Part shown: one piece after another, positions 1-10,915 of the stretch
How the letters are laid out: every line of letters starts with the position of its first letter
Position numbering within the stretch: the stretch's first letter is position 1
NCBI GenBank assembly: GCA_039881045.1
Contig: JAYWVB010000004.1
Span: 806,001 to 870,000 of the forward strand
Origin: Chaetomium olivaceum
Lineage: Eukaryota; Ascomycota; Sordariomycetes; Sordariales; Chaetomiaceae
Direction of reading: 5' to 3'
Length of the DNA: 64,000 nt
Notes under the pieces: generated by a model
Seen by the model: the letters and a program-made list of their open reading frames with translations, nothing else
What the model was told of the DNA's origin: nothing
The model's database searches: none
Position numbers and translations under genes: made by a program

Positions 1-211
1 GGCCAAGGCCGGCGGCAAGGGCCCTCTGGTAAGTTTTCTGCTCCGTGCTCGCAAGCCGTCGATTGACCATGACTAACCTCTCCCGCGTGCAGAACACCGG
101 CACCCAGGTACGACTCACCCTTTATTCGCCACCCCCCCTCCCCATCCCCCACCACACACCCGCGATTTCTAACACGCAGATCAGGGCATCAAGAAGTCGG
201 GCAAGAAATAG
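1..211 (+). CDS. TMA7: Translation machinery-associated protein TMA7, 3' end only
   Basis: This is the last part of a small gene that begins left of the window. Three exon pieces are visible: 1-28, 93-107 and 185-211, separated by GT-AG introns 29-92 and 108-184. Spliced, they read AKAGGKGPL, NTGTQ, GIKKSGKK and a stop. A Gly-Lys-Gly-Pro-Leu stretch followed by the C-terminal GIKKSGKK is the hallmark of TMA7 (human CCDC72 family), a tiny basic protein that copurifies with ribosomes. The final acceptor is taken as CAG at 182-184 because the earlier CAG at 177-179 breaks the frame. The 5' end, including the start codon, is missing because of the window edge. Confidence 0.85.
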
Positions 212-1666
212 ACCCCCTCGTCGGGAAATCGGGAAGCGGGGCGTTGCGTTGTGTTGTTGCGCGTGGCGTTGCGGTTCTTGGGGGCGCACCCGTGCCGGTC
301 GGTGTCGGTGCCGGTGCCGGTGTCGCGGATCAAGGGTTGGGATATTTTAGGGCGCAAAGGGGGCGGCGGAACAGCGGAGACGGGCAGCCTGGATGCAGGA
401 ACGGCATGTTTTGCTAGGACACACACGGTCTTTATAACGAGGATGATGAGGATTGACGAGCCACGTTCTCTACTTCCTGTTGTCTTGCTTGCGATTTCCC
501 TTCGAAGTGCGGTACCCGGTTCGAGTCTCGGACAAAGTCGAGTTTCGCCAGCCAATGTTTCTTTCCTCATACCGCCCCGACGAGATGACGACAGGGAAGA
601 CAGCCAACTACGAGTGGGGGTTCGGGAATGGTTGACAGACCTGCGGATAACGGGAGTGTGTGGTCCAAGTTCGAGGTTGGCAGTCTAGGGGCGGATGGCC
701 CGGGGAAGGGTGGTCAGAGAGTTTAAGGAGGTTGGAAGTGTAAAGGGGCACCCTGTGGCCAAAAAAAGCCGAACTCCAAGTGTGGATATTAGAAGCTCGA
801 GTTGTAGAAACAAAACAAAAGTTTTCCAAAAGTCTGGAGAATAATCTTTTCGCTCTATTTACATTTCTTTTACTCTGTTTCCATTTTTGTTCCAGCTCTT
901 CTTCTTTTGTTGTTCTTGACTTTTACTTTCCACCGACTTATTTTCCTTTGGTGTTCGGGTTTCTTTGGCCAAAGGGTGAGGGGGTTTAGTGGTAAACGTA
1001 TGGCGTGCTATATTGCCCCGGGACGAGGCTGATAGGAAAACGACAGATGAACCTCCAGAGAATGATCATGGGCGATAGAAGGGTGATAGATTGAGAGACT
1101 TGACAGCGGTCGAGGTGTGTAAGTTGTTTTATTCTCCAACTTCCATGTAATCATCCCCTCCGCACGGGCAAGGCCCCCTCCACCAACTCACAAGTCGTCC
1201 ATCCATATCAAAACCAGCCAATGTACCAAGATAAAGAAGACATTCGCGACGAGCCCAAAAACCACCCTCACGATCCAATTACAAAAATTGTACATATGTA
1301 CGTATCACCAACCAGAGTGCTCCTCTACAATATGTCCCTCTATCAAAAAGTGTCATTGCCAGGTAACCAACCGAGATAGCCAGCCCGTGATGTAATGTAC
1401 CAACCAACGACAACGGCACAGCGGCACACCCTCGGTACCATATGCAGCGCAACCAAACCCGCCAACGCCAAACAATGCCGCCCATGCGAGAAAAAACCGC
1501 CAAGATCAAAAGCACATCTGTGCACCACTCCGCTCCGGTTCCCCTTCCAAGATCTGGCGCCATTTTGCTACCACGATAATAGGTAGCCCTGTAAAATTCA
1601 CCTTATCTTCCTCTCTCCTTCCAGATTTATCCCATCCTCACTCATGGCAGATGGTCTTTTTTAACT
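212..1666. other. Intergenic; TMA7 3' flank and CSC1-like 3' flank
   Basis: About 1.45 kb between the TMA7 stop and the end of the minus-strand channel gene. Short open frames here show no family resemblance and no credible splice structure. The only structured item I see is a MITE-like element at 756-971, listed separately. Confidence 0.6.
756..971 (+). mobile_element. MITE-like element, copy A
   Basis: This is a 216-bp AT-rich non-coding block with imperfect terminal inverted repeats of about 24 bp. The left end begins TGGCCAAAAAAAGCCGAACT. The reverse complement of the right end begins TGGCCAAAGAAACCCGAACA. The interior aligns along its length with the reverse complement of 8656-8875, sharing CTCCAAGTGT, AAGCTCGA, GACTTATTTTC and ends of the same kind. 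Two dispersed copies with shared ends and no coding capacity fit a miniature inverted-repeat transposable element. I cannot define a clear target-site duplication, so the superfamily is unassigned. Confidence 0.6.
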
Positions 1667-4600
1667 TCAACCCCGGTAACCGCCCGGCCCCCTGGTCGCG
1701 GCACCAGGTGTCCCACTGCGATCATGACTCCTGCCACCGCTCCCCCGGAAGAAGTCATATTGAGCCGGATCCTGTGCGGACGGCGCCAATAGAGGCGGCG
1801 ACTGCATCAGGTCCAGGTCATCGGTCTGCGGTAGGCCGCCATACCCATGCGGCCCGCCACCCAACATCCCCCGCGCGGATACTGCTGCTGCCGGCCAAGC
1901 CGCCCGCGGAGACGGGAGAGTGGCGGCTCGATATGGACGACATCGGGCCCGGGTCGAGATTCATATTCCGGTCGCGGTGCGAGTTGTACGAGCTTGGCGT
2001 CGGAGGGTAGGCTGGTGTGGACACGGCCATGCCAGCAGCACCGGCAACGAGGTTGGTGCCGCTGTCGTTCGCGTTGGCGTACATGGGGCTGCGAGAGCGG
2101 GCGGAGGGCGGGTCGGAGGCGTACGGCGAGTGGCCAGGGTAAGTGCTTATTGGTGGCGGGGCCGAGGACAGGTAGCCGTGTGGGTAGGCCAAGGCGGCAA
2201 CGGACGACGACTCCGGGTATTGCCCGTACGTCCTCCTATTGCCGGCACCGCCAAAGCCCATGCCACCCTGGGGCGTGCTTGGGCGGGAGTCGGAGTGGCC
2301 GCTGGCTGGTGTACCGGGGCGGTTGATATCTGGGTGTCGGCCATACATGTCGCCGCCGCCGTGGTCAGCGGTGAACTCGTCGCGGTTCTTGTAGAACTCG
2401 AAGTCGAGGCGGGACTCGGGAACGACTTCAAAGCCGGGAACGGAAGGCGAGAGCTTCCCGGCCTTGCCCGTGGTCATGTTATCGAGGGCGTAGGTATCGC
2501 TGTAGCCGCTGACGGTGACCGAATCATCGTAAGCAGCATCCCGTCCGTCGCTTAGTCGGCCTTGGTAAACACTGGCAAGCAGGTTCTGCGCCTTGGCGTG
2601 CACCATGGGCGTGATGAGGGGCTTGTAGAGGGCGGGGTGGCCGAAACGAGAAGCGAGCCGGTCATTCCGCGAGCTCTGCTCCTTCACATCGAATCCGGTC
2701 TCGGCACGCTGCTGGGCGGAATACGTTGTGGTATAGTAATGCATCTTGCTGTCAAAGGCGTGGGCGCAGTAGAATTTGAACGCGATCATGAGGAAGGGGA
2801 GAGGGGCGACCGCATAGGCTTGGACGTGGGTCCCATCGCCTCGAACCCAGACGATCAAGAAGACGACTAGATGAGAGAGCATGGAGCCGAATAAGAAGCG
2901 GTTGAACAACATGCGCCAGAACATGCCGCCGCTTTCCGTTTTGGTGACAAAGACATAGAGGAGTAGGTACTTCTTGAGCGCCACGTCGATGCAAAAGTAC
3001 ATGGCCGCGGCGGGCAGAACGAGCGGCTGGATGGCGCTGTAGCAGAGGGCGACGGTCGAGTAAAACAAAAAGTAATTGTAGTAACTCGCATAATCGAACG
3101 GTGGCGGCGCGGTGAGCTCGATTAGGTCGCGAGGTGTCGGGCTCGAAAACTTGCGCATGAAGAAGCTGGTCAGCAGGGCCCAGAGCTGCGCGAGGTCGAT
3201 CGCAGCACCCAATTGTCTCTGGAGGAGCCAAGTCACCCAGAAGGGCGAAACACCGCAGAGGGACATGAAAAGAGTCCGGCCGATGTCGGCGTCCATGAAG
3301 GCTTTCCAGGCATCGGTCCCCTTCTCGGTTTCCTGGACAACGGTCGCCGTAAATGTCCATAGGGCACTAAATATGGAAAAGACGACGAGGTTGTTGAAGA
3401 CGAAGAAGGCATACAGTTTCGCCACGACGTGGCGCTCGCGTCCAGTCTTGGTCTGGTCGCCCGCCTTGATGGACAGACGCCGAAAGATGATGGGGAGGAC
3501 GAGGTAGACGAGCGACATGAGCGCCGGAGAAGCGATACCTTGGATGATGGACCAGATGCCGGGGTTCTCCTTGAGTGAAATGTCGAAGTCGTGCCATACT
3601 TGTCCCAAGTTAGACAGATTAACTAGGAAGATGGCGATCATGGCATTAGGAGCAATCCAGAGGAGTGTGAGAACCGCCATCCAAAGGTTGTTCCAAAGCC
3701 GTCTCGAGCTCCGGGTTGACGAATTAAGCGGCATGTTGTCCCAGATGATATCATTTGGCCTGGGGGCGAGCTTGATGATGGCGCCATGTGGCTTCTTCTT
3801 GCGGCAAGCGTAAGCGATGGCATGCGCCTCGGCGATGTCCGAGTAGGACGAGAACCCGTACGGCATTGAGCCTCTCTTATCCACACGTTGCCGAACGTCC
3901 TTGATCTCCAGCTCTAGAACCTTGATCCGTTGTGTGAGGTAGTCAATGGCGTCGGCCTTGTGCCCCTTCGGGTAGGTGCCGTATGAAGGGTCTTTCTTGG
4001 AAGGTGAGCACTTGGGGCGCTCCGACGGGAGGTTGTGCGGATCCTTGAGATAGATGGCCAGCACCTTCTCCAATTTGCGGACGGCCTTTTCATGCTGTTG
4101 AATGAGGTCGGGAAGGACCTTGACATCACGGGCGACGGCAGTCCTCGAGAAGGACGAATTCGGGGCGATCTTATCGATGATTCTGGCAATGCCTTCGTCC
4201 GAGGTGAGTGTCTTGGGGATATCGTATAACTAAAAGCCGGTTAGCCGAGGACGGGCAAGACTGGGAGAAGGCTAGCATTCGTACCATCAGTGTGCGGGCG
4301 TGGAGGCTTTGCTGGTACTCCTCAGTCTTCATGTACAAGCGCCTTAGCTGCAAGACCTTCCTATAGTTCCACCATAAAAAGCCACACACCACAGCCGTCA
4401 ACAACCAGGCGAACGTCACTGTCGCCCAATGGGAAGAAGCCCACACATTCAACGGCGTGATTTTAGTCACCCATGGCCCTTCATCGGCCGCAAAATTGGC
4501 CCAGTAGACCGGAATGAGGATGGCGCACCCGAGAACAGAGAGGACGAGAAAGATGTTGCGGCACATCCTGGTGAAGCGTATAAAGAGGGCGGCATCCATG

Positions 4601-4998
4601 CCTACGAGGTTGACCATATCCAACTCCGATGTCGACCACAGCGGCGCAACCCACGCAAAAACACCCTTCCCCAAGGGCGGCGGCGCATGTTTCTCGTCGG
4701 CATGTTTGAGTTTCGGCGCATATACAACGCTATTGTACGGCCGGAGGAAGGAAAAACAAATGGCGATGGCGGCTGTTACGCCTAGGGAAGAGCCCAAGGC
4801 GGCAAATATAGCTTGTTGTTGGAGCTAGAGGCGCGTTGGATGGTGAGCAAGGGCTAGGGACGAGCGCTAGGTGTGTGTGGTATGGTGAGTACATACCTTG
4901 GCCTGGGAAGAGAAAGGGTCGGATAGAAGTTCTAGCAGGACTTGGGCGGGATCTTTGAGCCCCTCATCGCGCTCGAGGAGGCGCCGTAGAAGGTCCAT
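1667..4998 (-). CDS. CSC1/OSCA-type (DUF221) calcium-permeable stress-gated channel
   Basis: A multi-pass membrane protein of the DUF221/RSN1_7TM family, which forms osmosensitive or mechanosensitive cation channels in plasma or vacuolar membranes. Exons: 4897-4998, 4285-4824 and about 1818-4229. The first exon encodes MDLLRRLLERDEGLKDP. The second holds hydrophobic segments and a PYN-containing loop typical of the late-exocytosis N-terminal domain. The third holds a cytosolic region with a coiled stretch (QQHEKAVRKLEKVL) and then about seven membrane segments. The long C-terminal tail is Pro/Ser/Gly-rich and disordered. Read literally, the frame stops at 1818. One base fewer in the C5 run at 1868-1872 would continue into a compatible Gly/Pro tail ending at 1667, so the annotated end includes that tail. 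Expected length is about 1,020-1,070 residues. Confidence 0.85.
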
Positions 4999-7029
4999 GC
5001 TTGCTCTGTGCCAGGGATCGATAATGCCCACGAAGGGCAGCAAGGACAGAGTCGTAACCAGAGAATTGTGACCCCGAGCGAGGCAGACGGAGCTCGAAAG
5101 ATGGCGAAGAGGTCAGAGAGTCGAGGATGACTCCGTTTGTTCCGTTTCCCGTTACGCAATTTTCCCTCCTCTTTTCCACGAATCCACGCGTCAAAGCTGA
5201 ATTTCTTTTTGTCGCAGTTGGAAGATTCTCGATCTCGTTTTAGGGCGCGATCGAGGTTTCTAGATTCCTGGAGCGTGGACTGCCAGACCTGATGCTCAAG
5301 AGAGTGACGTAGGCTCCGCACGGGGGAAGATCAGCGCCAAGGCCGCGAATGGTGCGTCGCTTTAAAATGACCGGCCGACGGGGTTCGAGATCGACAAGGG
5401 TAGAAGGGGGGAAGATGGGTTGCTGGTTGTTAGAGAAAACGAGTGACTAGAGAAATCGACCGTAACGAGCGGGGACCGAAACCTCTCTATTGTTGTCTGT
5501 GTAAGAATAGCGGAGGTACACGTGTAGTGTAGAGGGAGGGAGGTCGAGAAGATGGTTCGGATGAAAAAAGGGTCGGGACCTGTGCAGGGGACCAAGTTCT
5601 GGAATCGCCTGTGCAAGGTGCAAGGTGCCGGCACAAGGTTGATGCCAAGCAACCAATCGACGCCAAAGACTCTGCCGTTGCAACCCAGCTTGTGCATTGA
5701 AAATAATCAAGTTCGTCAAGTTTAAACGTTTTCCAAACCTGGTGCTCCGCCTCTGCCCCAGCTTTCAAGAGGCATCCCGTTACCCCTGAGAATGGGATGC
5801 TGTGACCTCAACAAAGCGATGGGCACGCGATCCGTCCAATGATGCCCAGCAGTGCTATTTTGGCACTGCCACTTGCTCCGGGGAAGCCGTTCCCCCGGTT
5901 GGCGACCCACCAAACAGCCGTCAGGTGGGGCAGCCGACTCACAATACGAGCTCTGGATGCACGAAATCAGGAGGTGCACAACATCAGTGTCGCATCCAAA
6001 CGAGTCGAGGTTGAGGTACGAGAAAGCCAGCAGAAACAACCTTGACTCAGCTTGAATCGTGCTGCAAGGTGAGCGATGATCCCAAATGTTTACGGAACTC
6101 AACGACCCTCAATTCTCTACACCGGAGGGTTTTGAGATAATCGTTGTTTGCTCCCGGAAAGTGGTTGCATAAAGATGAATTTCAAGGGTCCCTGCAATTG
6201 ATTGGACGATCTGCCCGTTACTGGCCGAGCTGGCGCGCCATCCCACGGCCCCGGGATCGAGAGACTTTGCCACATCGGGCGACAGATCAGACGCTGCCGT
6301 GCGCCTTCTCGCAGATCGTCGCACGCGAGCCGTTGAGCATCTCCTCCATCGCTGGGTTGATGGATGGAAGGGTGTTATCAAGAAACAAGGTCGACGAGAT
6401 GGAAGAATTGAGGGAAAGTCTCAGGGCACGGGCATGTCGGGGTCTGATAGTTCGGTCGATCGGACCAGTCCGTGTCGTCATGCGGCTGAACCTCGTGGCC
6501 AGCCTAGGGCCGCCCTCCACACCTCACGCATACCTCAAATATGTACCGCTAGTGGATAAGGAGGGGCAGCTGACGGGATTTGATAAGTGATGCACCAACG
6601 GTTGGAGCAGCAAACTCCCTCACTACCTCTATTTCAATACGCGTATCTTGGTTTTCCGGTCGGTTGCCAAAGCTAGGATTGAGCTCACGTGTAAGGCAGT
6701 TGGGGAGCGTTGAGTAAAAAACTAACCCACGCCTGTTAACTCCGATGGCGCGATGGCCATGAAAGCATTCATATATCGTACATTCCACGGTCCGTCATCA
6801 AAGGCCTGGTCGCTCGACTCGTGGTGAAAGGTAAACCCAGGGGAATGGAAGAAGAAAAAGAAAACGCAAAAAGGCAAGCGATCCCATCACCCAAGTTTGG
6901 TTTTGTTTGAACCGGTCAGCAGCCACCAACCCTCTCCAAAGACCCCCGCACTCCAACCCGCATTTCGAACTGAATAATCTGTGAAAGAAAAAGCAAGCAA
7001 AAAAAATCACCAACAAGGAAACCAAAGAC
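4999..7029. other. Intergenic between two minus-strand genes
   Basis: About 2 kb containing the upstream region of the CSC1-like gene (4999 to about 5700) and the 3' flank of the AT-hook-like gene. I see no open frame with convincing composition, no tRNA and no strong repeat. Confidence 0.55.
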
Positions 7030-8050
7030 TCAGAGCTCAACCGGCCCCTGACTCCTCGTCTTCCGCGCCGTCTTCCCGACCAGCGCCGCCGCCGCCGCAG
7101 CAACCTTACCGGCTTGCTTCTTCGGCCGACCCCCTTTCTTGGCAGGGGAAGCAGGAGCAGCAGCAGGAGCAGGTGGGGCAGCAGCAGCAGCGTCGGCGGG
7201 CTTGGCTCCAGCTCCAGCTCCAGCCCCGTTTCCAGCGCCGCCGCCGTTGGTCTCCGCCGTGGACGGTGATTTGGCCTCCGGCTTGGCGTCCTCCGGCTTG
7301 GCGGCCAGTGTCGCCGCCGTGTCGACGGCCGTCTTGGCCTTTTTGCCGCCCGCTGCGTCGCCTTCGGCGTTGGCGTCCGGGCCGAGCGCGGTTTCGGCGT
7401 CGCGCTTCTTGAAATTGGCCGCGCTGCCTTCTTCTTCCTCGGTTGCGCCTGCGCCTGTGGCCGGGGCGCTGCCTTCCATGTCGACGTCTTCGGTCGGTAT
7501 GGCGTCGCCGTTGGCGCCGGGGTTTCTGCGGCGGCGGGTGCGGGCTCTGTCGATTTCTCTGCGGTAGCGGTTGCGGCAGCTGCGGCGGCCACGGGCTCGG
7601 CCACGGCCGGTTTGGCGGCGCCGTTAATCTGTTGGGAGTCTGCCGTCGCGGGGGTGGTTGGCTCGCCCGATTCTGCAGGCTTATCAGCAGGTGTCGACTC
7701 AGACTTTTCTTGTGGCGCGTCCGGGTCCGGAACCGCGCCCCCCACGCCGCCGTTGGCTAGGGGTCCTGCCGATTCGGATTCGTCCTGTTTCTTAGGCACC
7801 TGGGGTGCCGGAATCTCTGCGACGCTAGTCGCCGCTGTGACGGGCGGGCCAGCGGATTCGCCCTGCTGAGTGGCTAGGCATCGCGGAACCAATCCGTGTT
7901 AGCATCAAACTTGAACTTGGTAAATTAAACAATAAACGCTTTCAGTGTCCGAGGTCCGCTTTGGATGGGCGCAATCCAATTCAAGGGCGATGGCGCTGCT
8001 TGTTTCCGGCGCCGACATGGTATCTCACCTTTCTCGACCTCGGTGGACAT
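7030..8050 (-). CDS. Ala/Pro/Lys-rich disordered protein with AT-hook-like motif
   Basis: Uncharacterised, probably nuclear protein. Exon 1 is 8029-8050 (MSTEVEK plus one base, donor GTGAGA). Exon 2 starts at 7873 after a TAG acceptor and reads A-T-Q-Q-G-E-S onward. The first 110 or so residues are Ala/Pro/Glu/Thr-rich. The C-terminal half is Ala/Lys-rich and carries KKGGRPKKQ, an AT-hook-like GRP core flanked by lysines, and ends in KTARKTRSQGPVEL. The two halves lie in different frames. The junction falls at the G4 run 7519-7522, where one extra base would restore a continuous protein (…AETP then GANGDAIPTEDVDMEG…). No intron signal explains the switch, so I treat it as a sequence indel. 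DNA binding is inference from the motif only. Confidence 0.6.
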
Positions 8051-8655
8051 CGCGAAAATGACGTAAGGGTAAAATGGCGCGAGGTCGCAGTCCGAAGTAG
8101 CTCGCGATTGAGGGTCGGCGCACTGATATCTCGATTGGAGGCGGCCAATGCGTGGTGGTAAAAGTGGTTTCCGATGAGAGCTCGATGGTAGACTCGGGAA
8201 CTCGATGGCAATGGAAGAGGGCAGAAAGCGGGAGAAGAGGCGTGAGGTTGGGGATGCGGCGGATTACTGTGGCAGCGTCCCATCGCACACGGTACGAAGC
8301 ATCCATGTTCTGTGTTCTCTGTATGCCCGGGTACAGTCGCACTGGCAGATCAACCCCGCCGGAATAATGTATATCGGCGATCCGTGTGCTACAAAAGGGC
8401 TGCATACCGGTAGTTTACCTTGCCCGAGGGTACAGACCGGGGGGATCACAGATTAATGAGATACTCGTGAACACTGTATTATGAGGCACGGATTCCTGTC
8501 TATCTACCACCTACACAGTATTCACGTCAAATTGTGTTTGGCCGGGAGAAACCGCAGGATCTCGGCTCCTCACGAAACGATGCAAGTCGAGTGGTTCGTT
8601 CCTGTCTTCGGCGGGTGTGCGGCCCAGGAGGGGAGGTAGGAAAGTACCCACTCTC

Positions 8656-8875
8656 TAGCCATAAAAAGCCGAACTCCAAAGAAAATAAGTCCGTGTAAAA
8701 TCAAGTCGAAACCCAGCACAATAAGAAGAAATAAGAAAAGAGATAAGAAAAATAGAAACCGAGTAAAAAAAAAAAAGTAAATCGAGTGAAAAGGGTCTTC
8801 TTAAGTCTCCCGGGAGCTGTTGTTTCGTTCCTATAATTCGAGCTTTTTACACTTGGAGTCCGTTTTTTTTTGGCA
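8656..8875 (-). mobile_element. MITE-like element, copy B
   Basis: A 220-bp AT-rich element in the opposite orientation to the copy at 756-971. Its plus-strand left end is TAGCCATAAAAAGCCGAACT. The reverse complement of its right end is TGCCAAAAAAAAACGGACTC. The core is shared with copy A: CTCCAAGTGT, AAGCTCGA, and a T-rich tract followed by GGACTTATTTTC near the end. It includes a run of about 12 A. There is no coding capacity and no unambiguous target-site duplication. Confidence 0.6.
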
Positions 8876-9673
8876 CATGAGGGTGCCACCTGCGAAGAAT
8901 TATTGGACAATTTGATGACGCCATCTTACCATTGCCTTCTCCCGACACCCGACTTCCAGTTGAGATTGCCAGATCCAAAACCGACCCCCGACAGGTTCCA
9001 GACCTGGCCTATTGACTTGTTGACTTCGAGGCTTGTTTACCGCTCCGTCGTTGTTGACAACTCCCGACCAAATCCATCCATGAATGATCCGCTGGACCAA
9101 TTGTTTTCTTTCACCCCCAATAGCCCCCTCCGAGTCCCGGATCCCCCAAATGACCCCGCCAGCACTTCAATCCAATCCTGTCGCTCCAATTCATTCTCAG
9201 ATAATAATACCTCGCAGGCTGTTCTAGCCCCCCCAAGCCCCCAAGCCGCCCCCAAACGGCGCTGGAACTCGCCTGGATGCCGGCACTGAAAGGCGCTGCC
9301 GTTGCGATCTGGTTCGCCAGGTGTACCCTACCCGGCCCCGCCACGCCACGAGAAGGTGCAGCAGGCTGGCGCTAGGAGATTTAAAGTTGGAGGCGGTCTG
9401 GTGCAAAACGACACATTGAAACTCTGGTTCCGTAAGCCAGCATCCGACGCGTGGGCATGACATTCGCAAACCTCTATATCACCTTATTTTGTGTCAGAAA
9501 CCAGGAATCTCCAATTCCCCCAAGTCACCCCCACATGGGCAGCCCTATTGTCTGGGCATGGCGTCAGTCGCATATTGCGGGCAGTCGATCGGCAATACGG
9601 CATGCTGTGTAGGTAAACAAGCACTGACAAGCAACGAGATCCGCGCACTTGCGTGATCGGAACGGGAGACCGA

Positions 9674-9750
9674 CTGAGACTTGTGAGACTCGCTGGGCTT
9701 GATGAGTCTTGGTGAGACCTGGTGAGACCTGACGAGACTTGGTGAGTGTC
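9674..9750 (+). repeat. Degenerate ~10-bp tandem repeat (GGTGAGACCT-like)
   Basis: About seven imperfect copies of a GGTGAGACCT/GACTTGGTGAG unit in a row, roughly 1.2 kb upstream of the ENA-type ATPase start. No function can be read from sequence alone. It may be a chance microsatellite or a cluster of binding sites. Confidence 0.5.
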
Positions 9751-10915
9751 CGAGACCGCTGAGCCGCGCCGGTGCCATCACCAACTCCATCAAACCCCAC
9801 CCAGGAACATGGGGATGCGGCGGCTTGTTGAAAGTTGTCGGAATATGCCCAGCCTCGCCAGCCACTGACCACACGCGCCGAGGCTGCAGCCAAGACAAGA
9901 GCAATCAGAATCGGCCCACGTGCCCAGGAACAGCAAGAGGAACAGCGAGGCAAAAGGCGAAACAGAGAGAGTCTGGCAAGTCTGGATCCCCAGCCACCGT
10001 TCCCGTCATGTTGTATCACGTCGCCAACAGCGGCATTCCCGGGAGCAAAAGGGCGATAAGAGCGAGGAAGGGCACAATGGGGGCGAGGGGGACGGGAGAC
10101 GGCACGCGGGTGAGCCGACGGAGAGGGACGCCGAGCAGGGCCGAGCAAGTCCGGCCGCCTTCGAGACGGAGAACCGGCGGCGCCAAGCGTGGGGAGCAGG
10201 GAAGTCACGGCATGCCGAGACTCGGCGCCAAGCGGGATGACCTCGCTGCGCATTCCTACCGGGGCCGTCGCCCTATCACAGCGGCCCCTGGCATCGGCTT
10301 GACAAAGACCAATACACCCCCAAGCCCGCCCCCGGAGTCAAAGAACGACGCCTTCGGAGCCCATCCAAGTGCCATCGCCACCCGGTTGCAGCTTATCTGG
10401 CCCAGGCTAGATGCTGAGAGGCTCAACGCTTCCCCCACAGTGGGGCATCAGCAACACCCGCCGCGCTGAACTGCGACTCAACACCGGATGAGAGCTGGGC
10501 ACGCTGGGATATACCTCTTGGATTTGTCTTGGCCTAACAGCCCAAACATGGTTTCTCTTCGCTTCTGCTGGGTTATCGGTGAGGAAAAGAGCCTGAAGCG
10601 GCACTGGGACCGCAGGGTTTTCCGCCGCGACGGATGACCCCAAGATCAGGCGTTTGGGGCTAACGAAGTACTTAAACAAAGCTACCCCCCCCTTGGATGT
10701 CTTGTCTGTCGTCATCGTTGTTGACCACCAACACACCCTTGAATCAATATCATCTCTCATCATTGTTTTGCTTGGTATTGTAGAAGTCGCAGCCCTGATT
10801 CTGCGATTTAAGCCTTCCTTCCATCCCCCTTTTTACACGCCAATGAAGCAAAGTGCCCATTGCCCGAGGTCTTGTTCATCCCGTGTACTCGCCGTGAACT
10901 CGTCCCCGTCACCCG

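Larger units (their letters stand above)
8051..10915. other. Intergenic between divergent genes, upstream of ENA-type ATPase
   Basis: A 2.9-kb gap between the divergent AT-hook-like and ATPase genes. It contains MITE-like copy B (8656-8875) and a degenerate decamer repeat (9674-9750). A 139-codon open frame at 8870-9289 overlaps the MITE edge and has no recognisable domain, so I do not call it. The last 250 bp before 10916 are pyrimidine-rich, as expected for a 5' UTR and promoter. Confidence 0.5.

Noticed and set aside
8870..9289. 139-codon plus-strand open frame upstream of the ATPase gene
   Set aside because: It begins inside the MITE-like element and has low-complexity composition, no domain and no supporting intron or neighbour.
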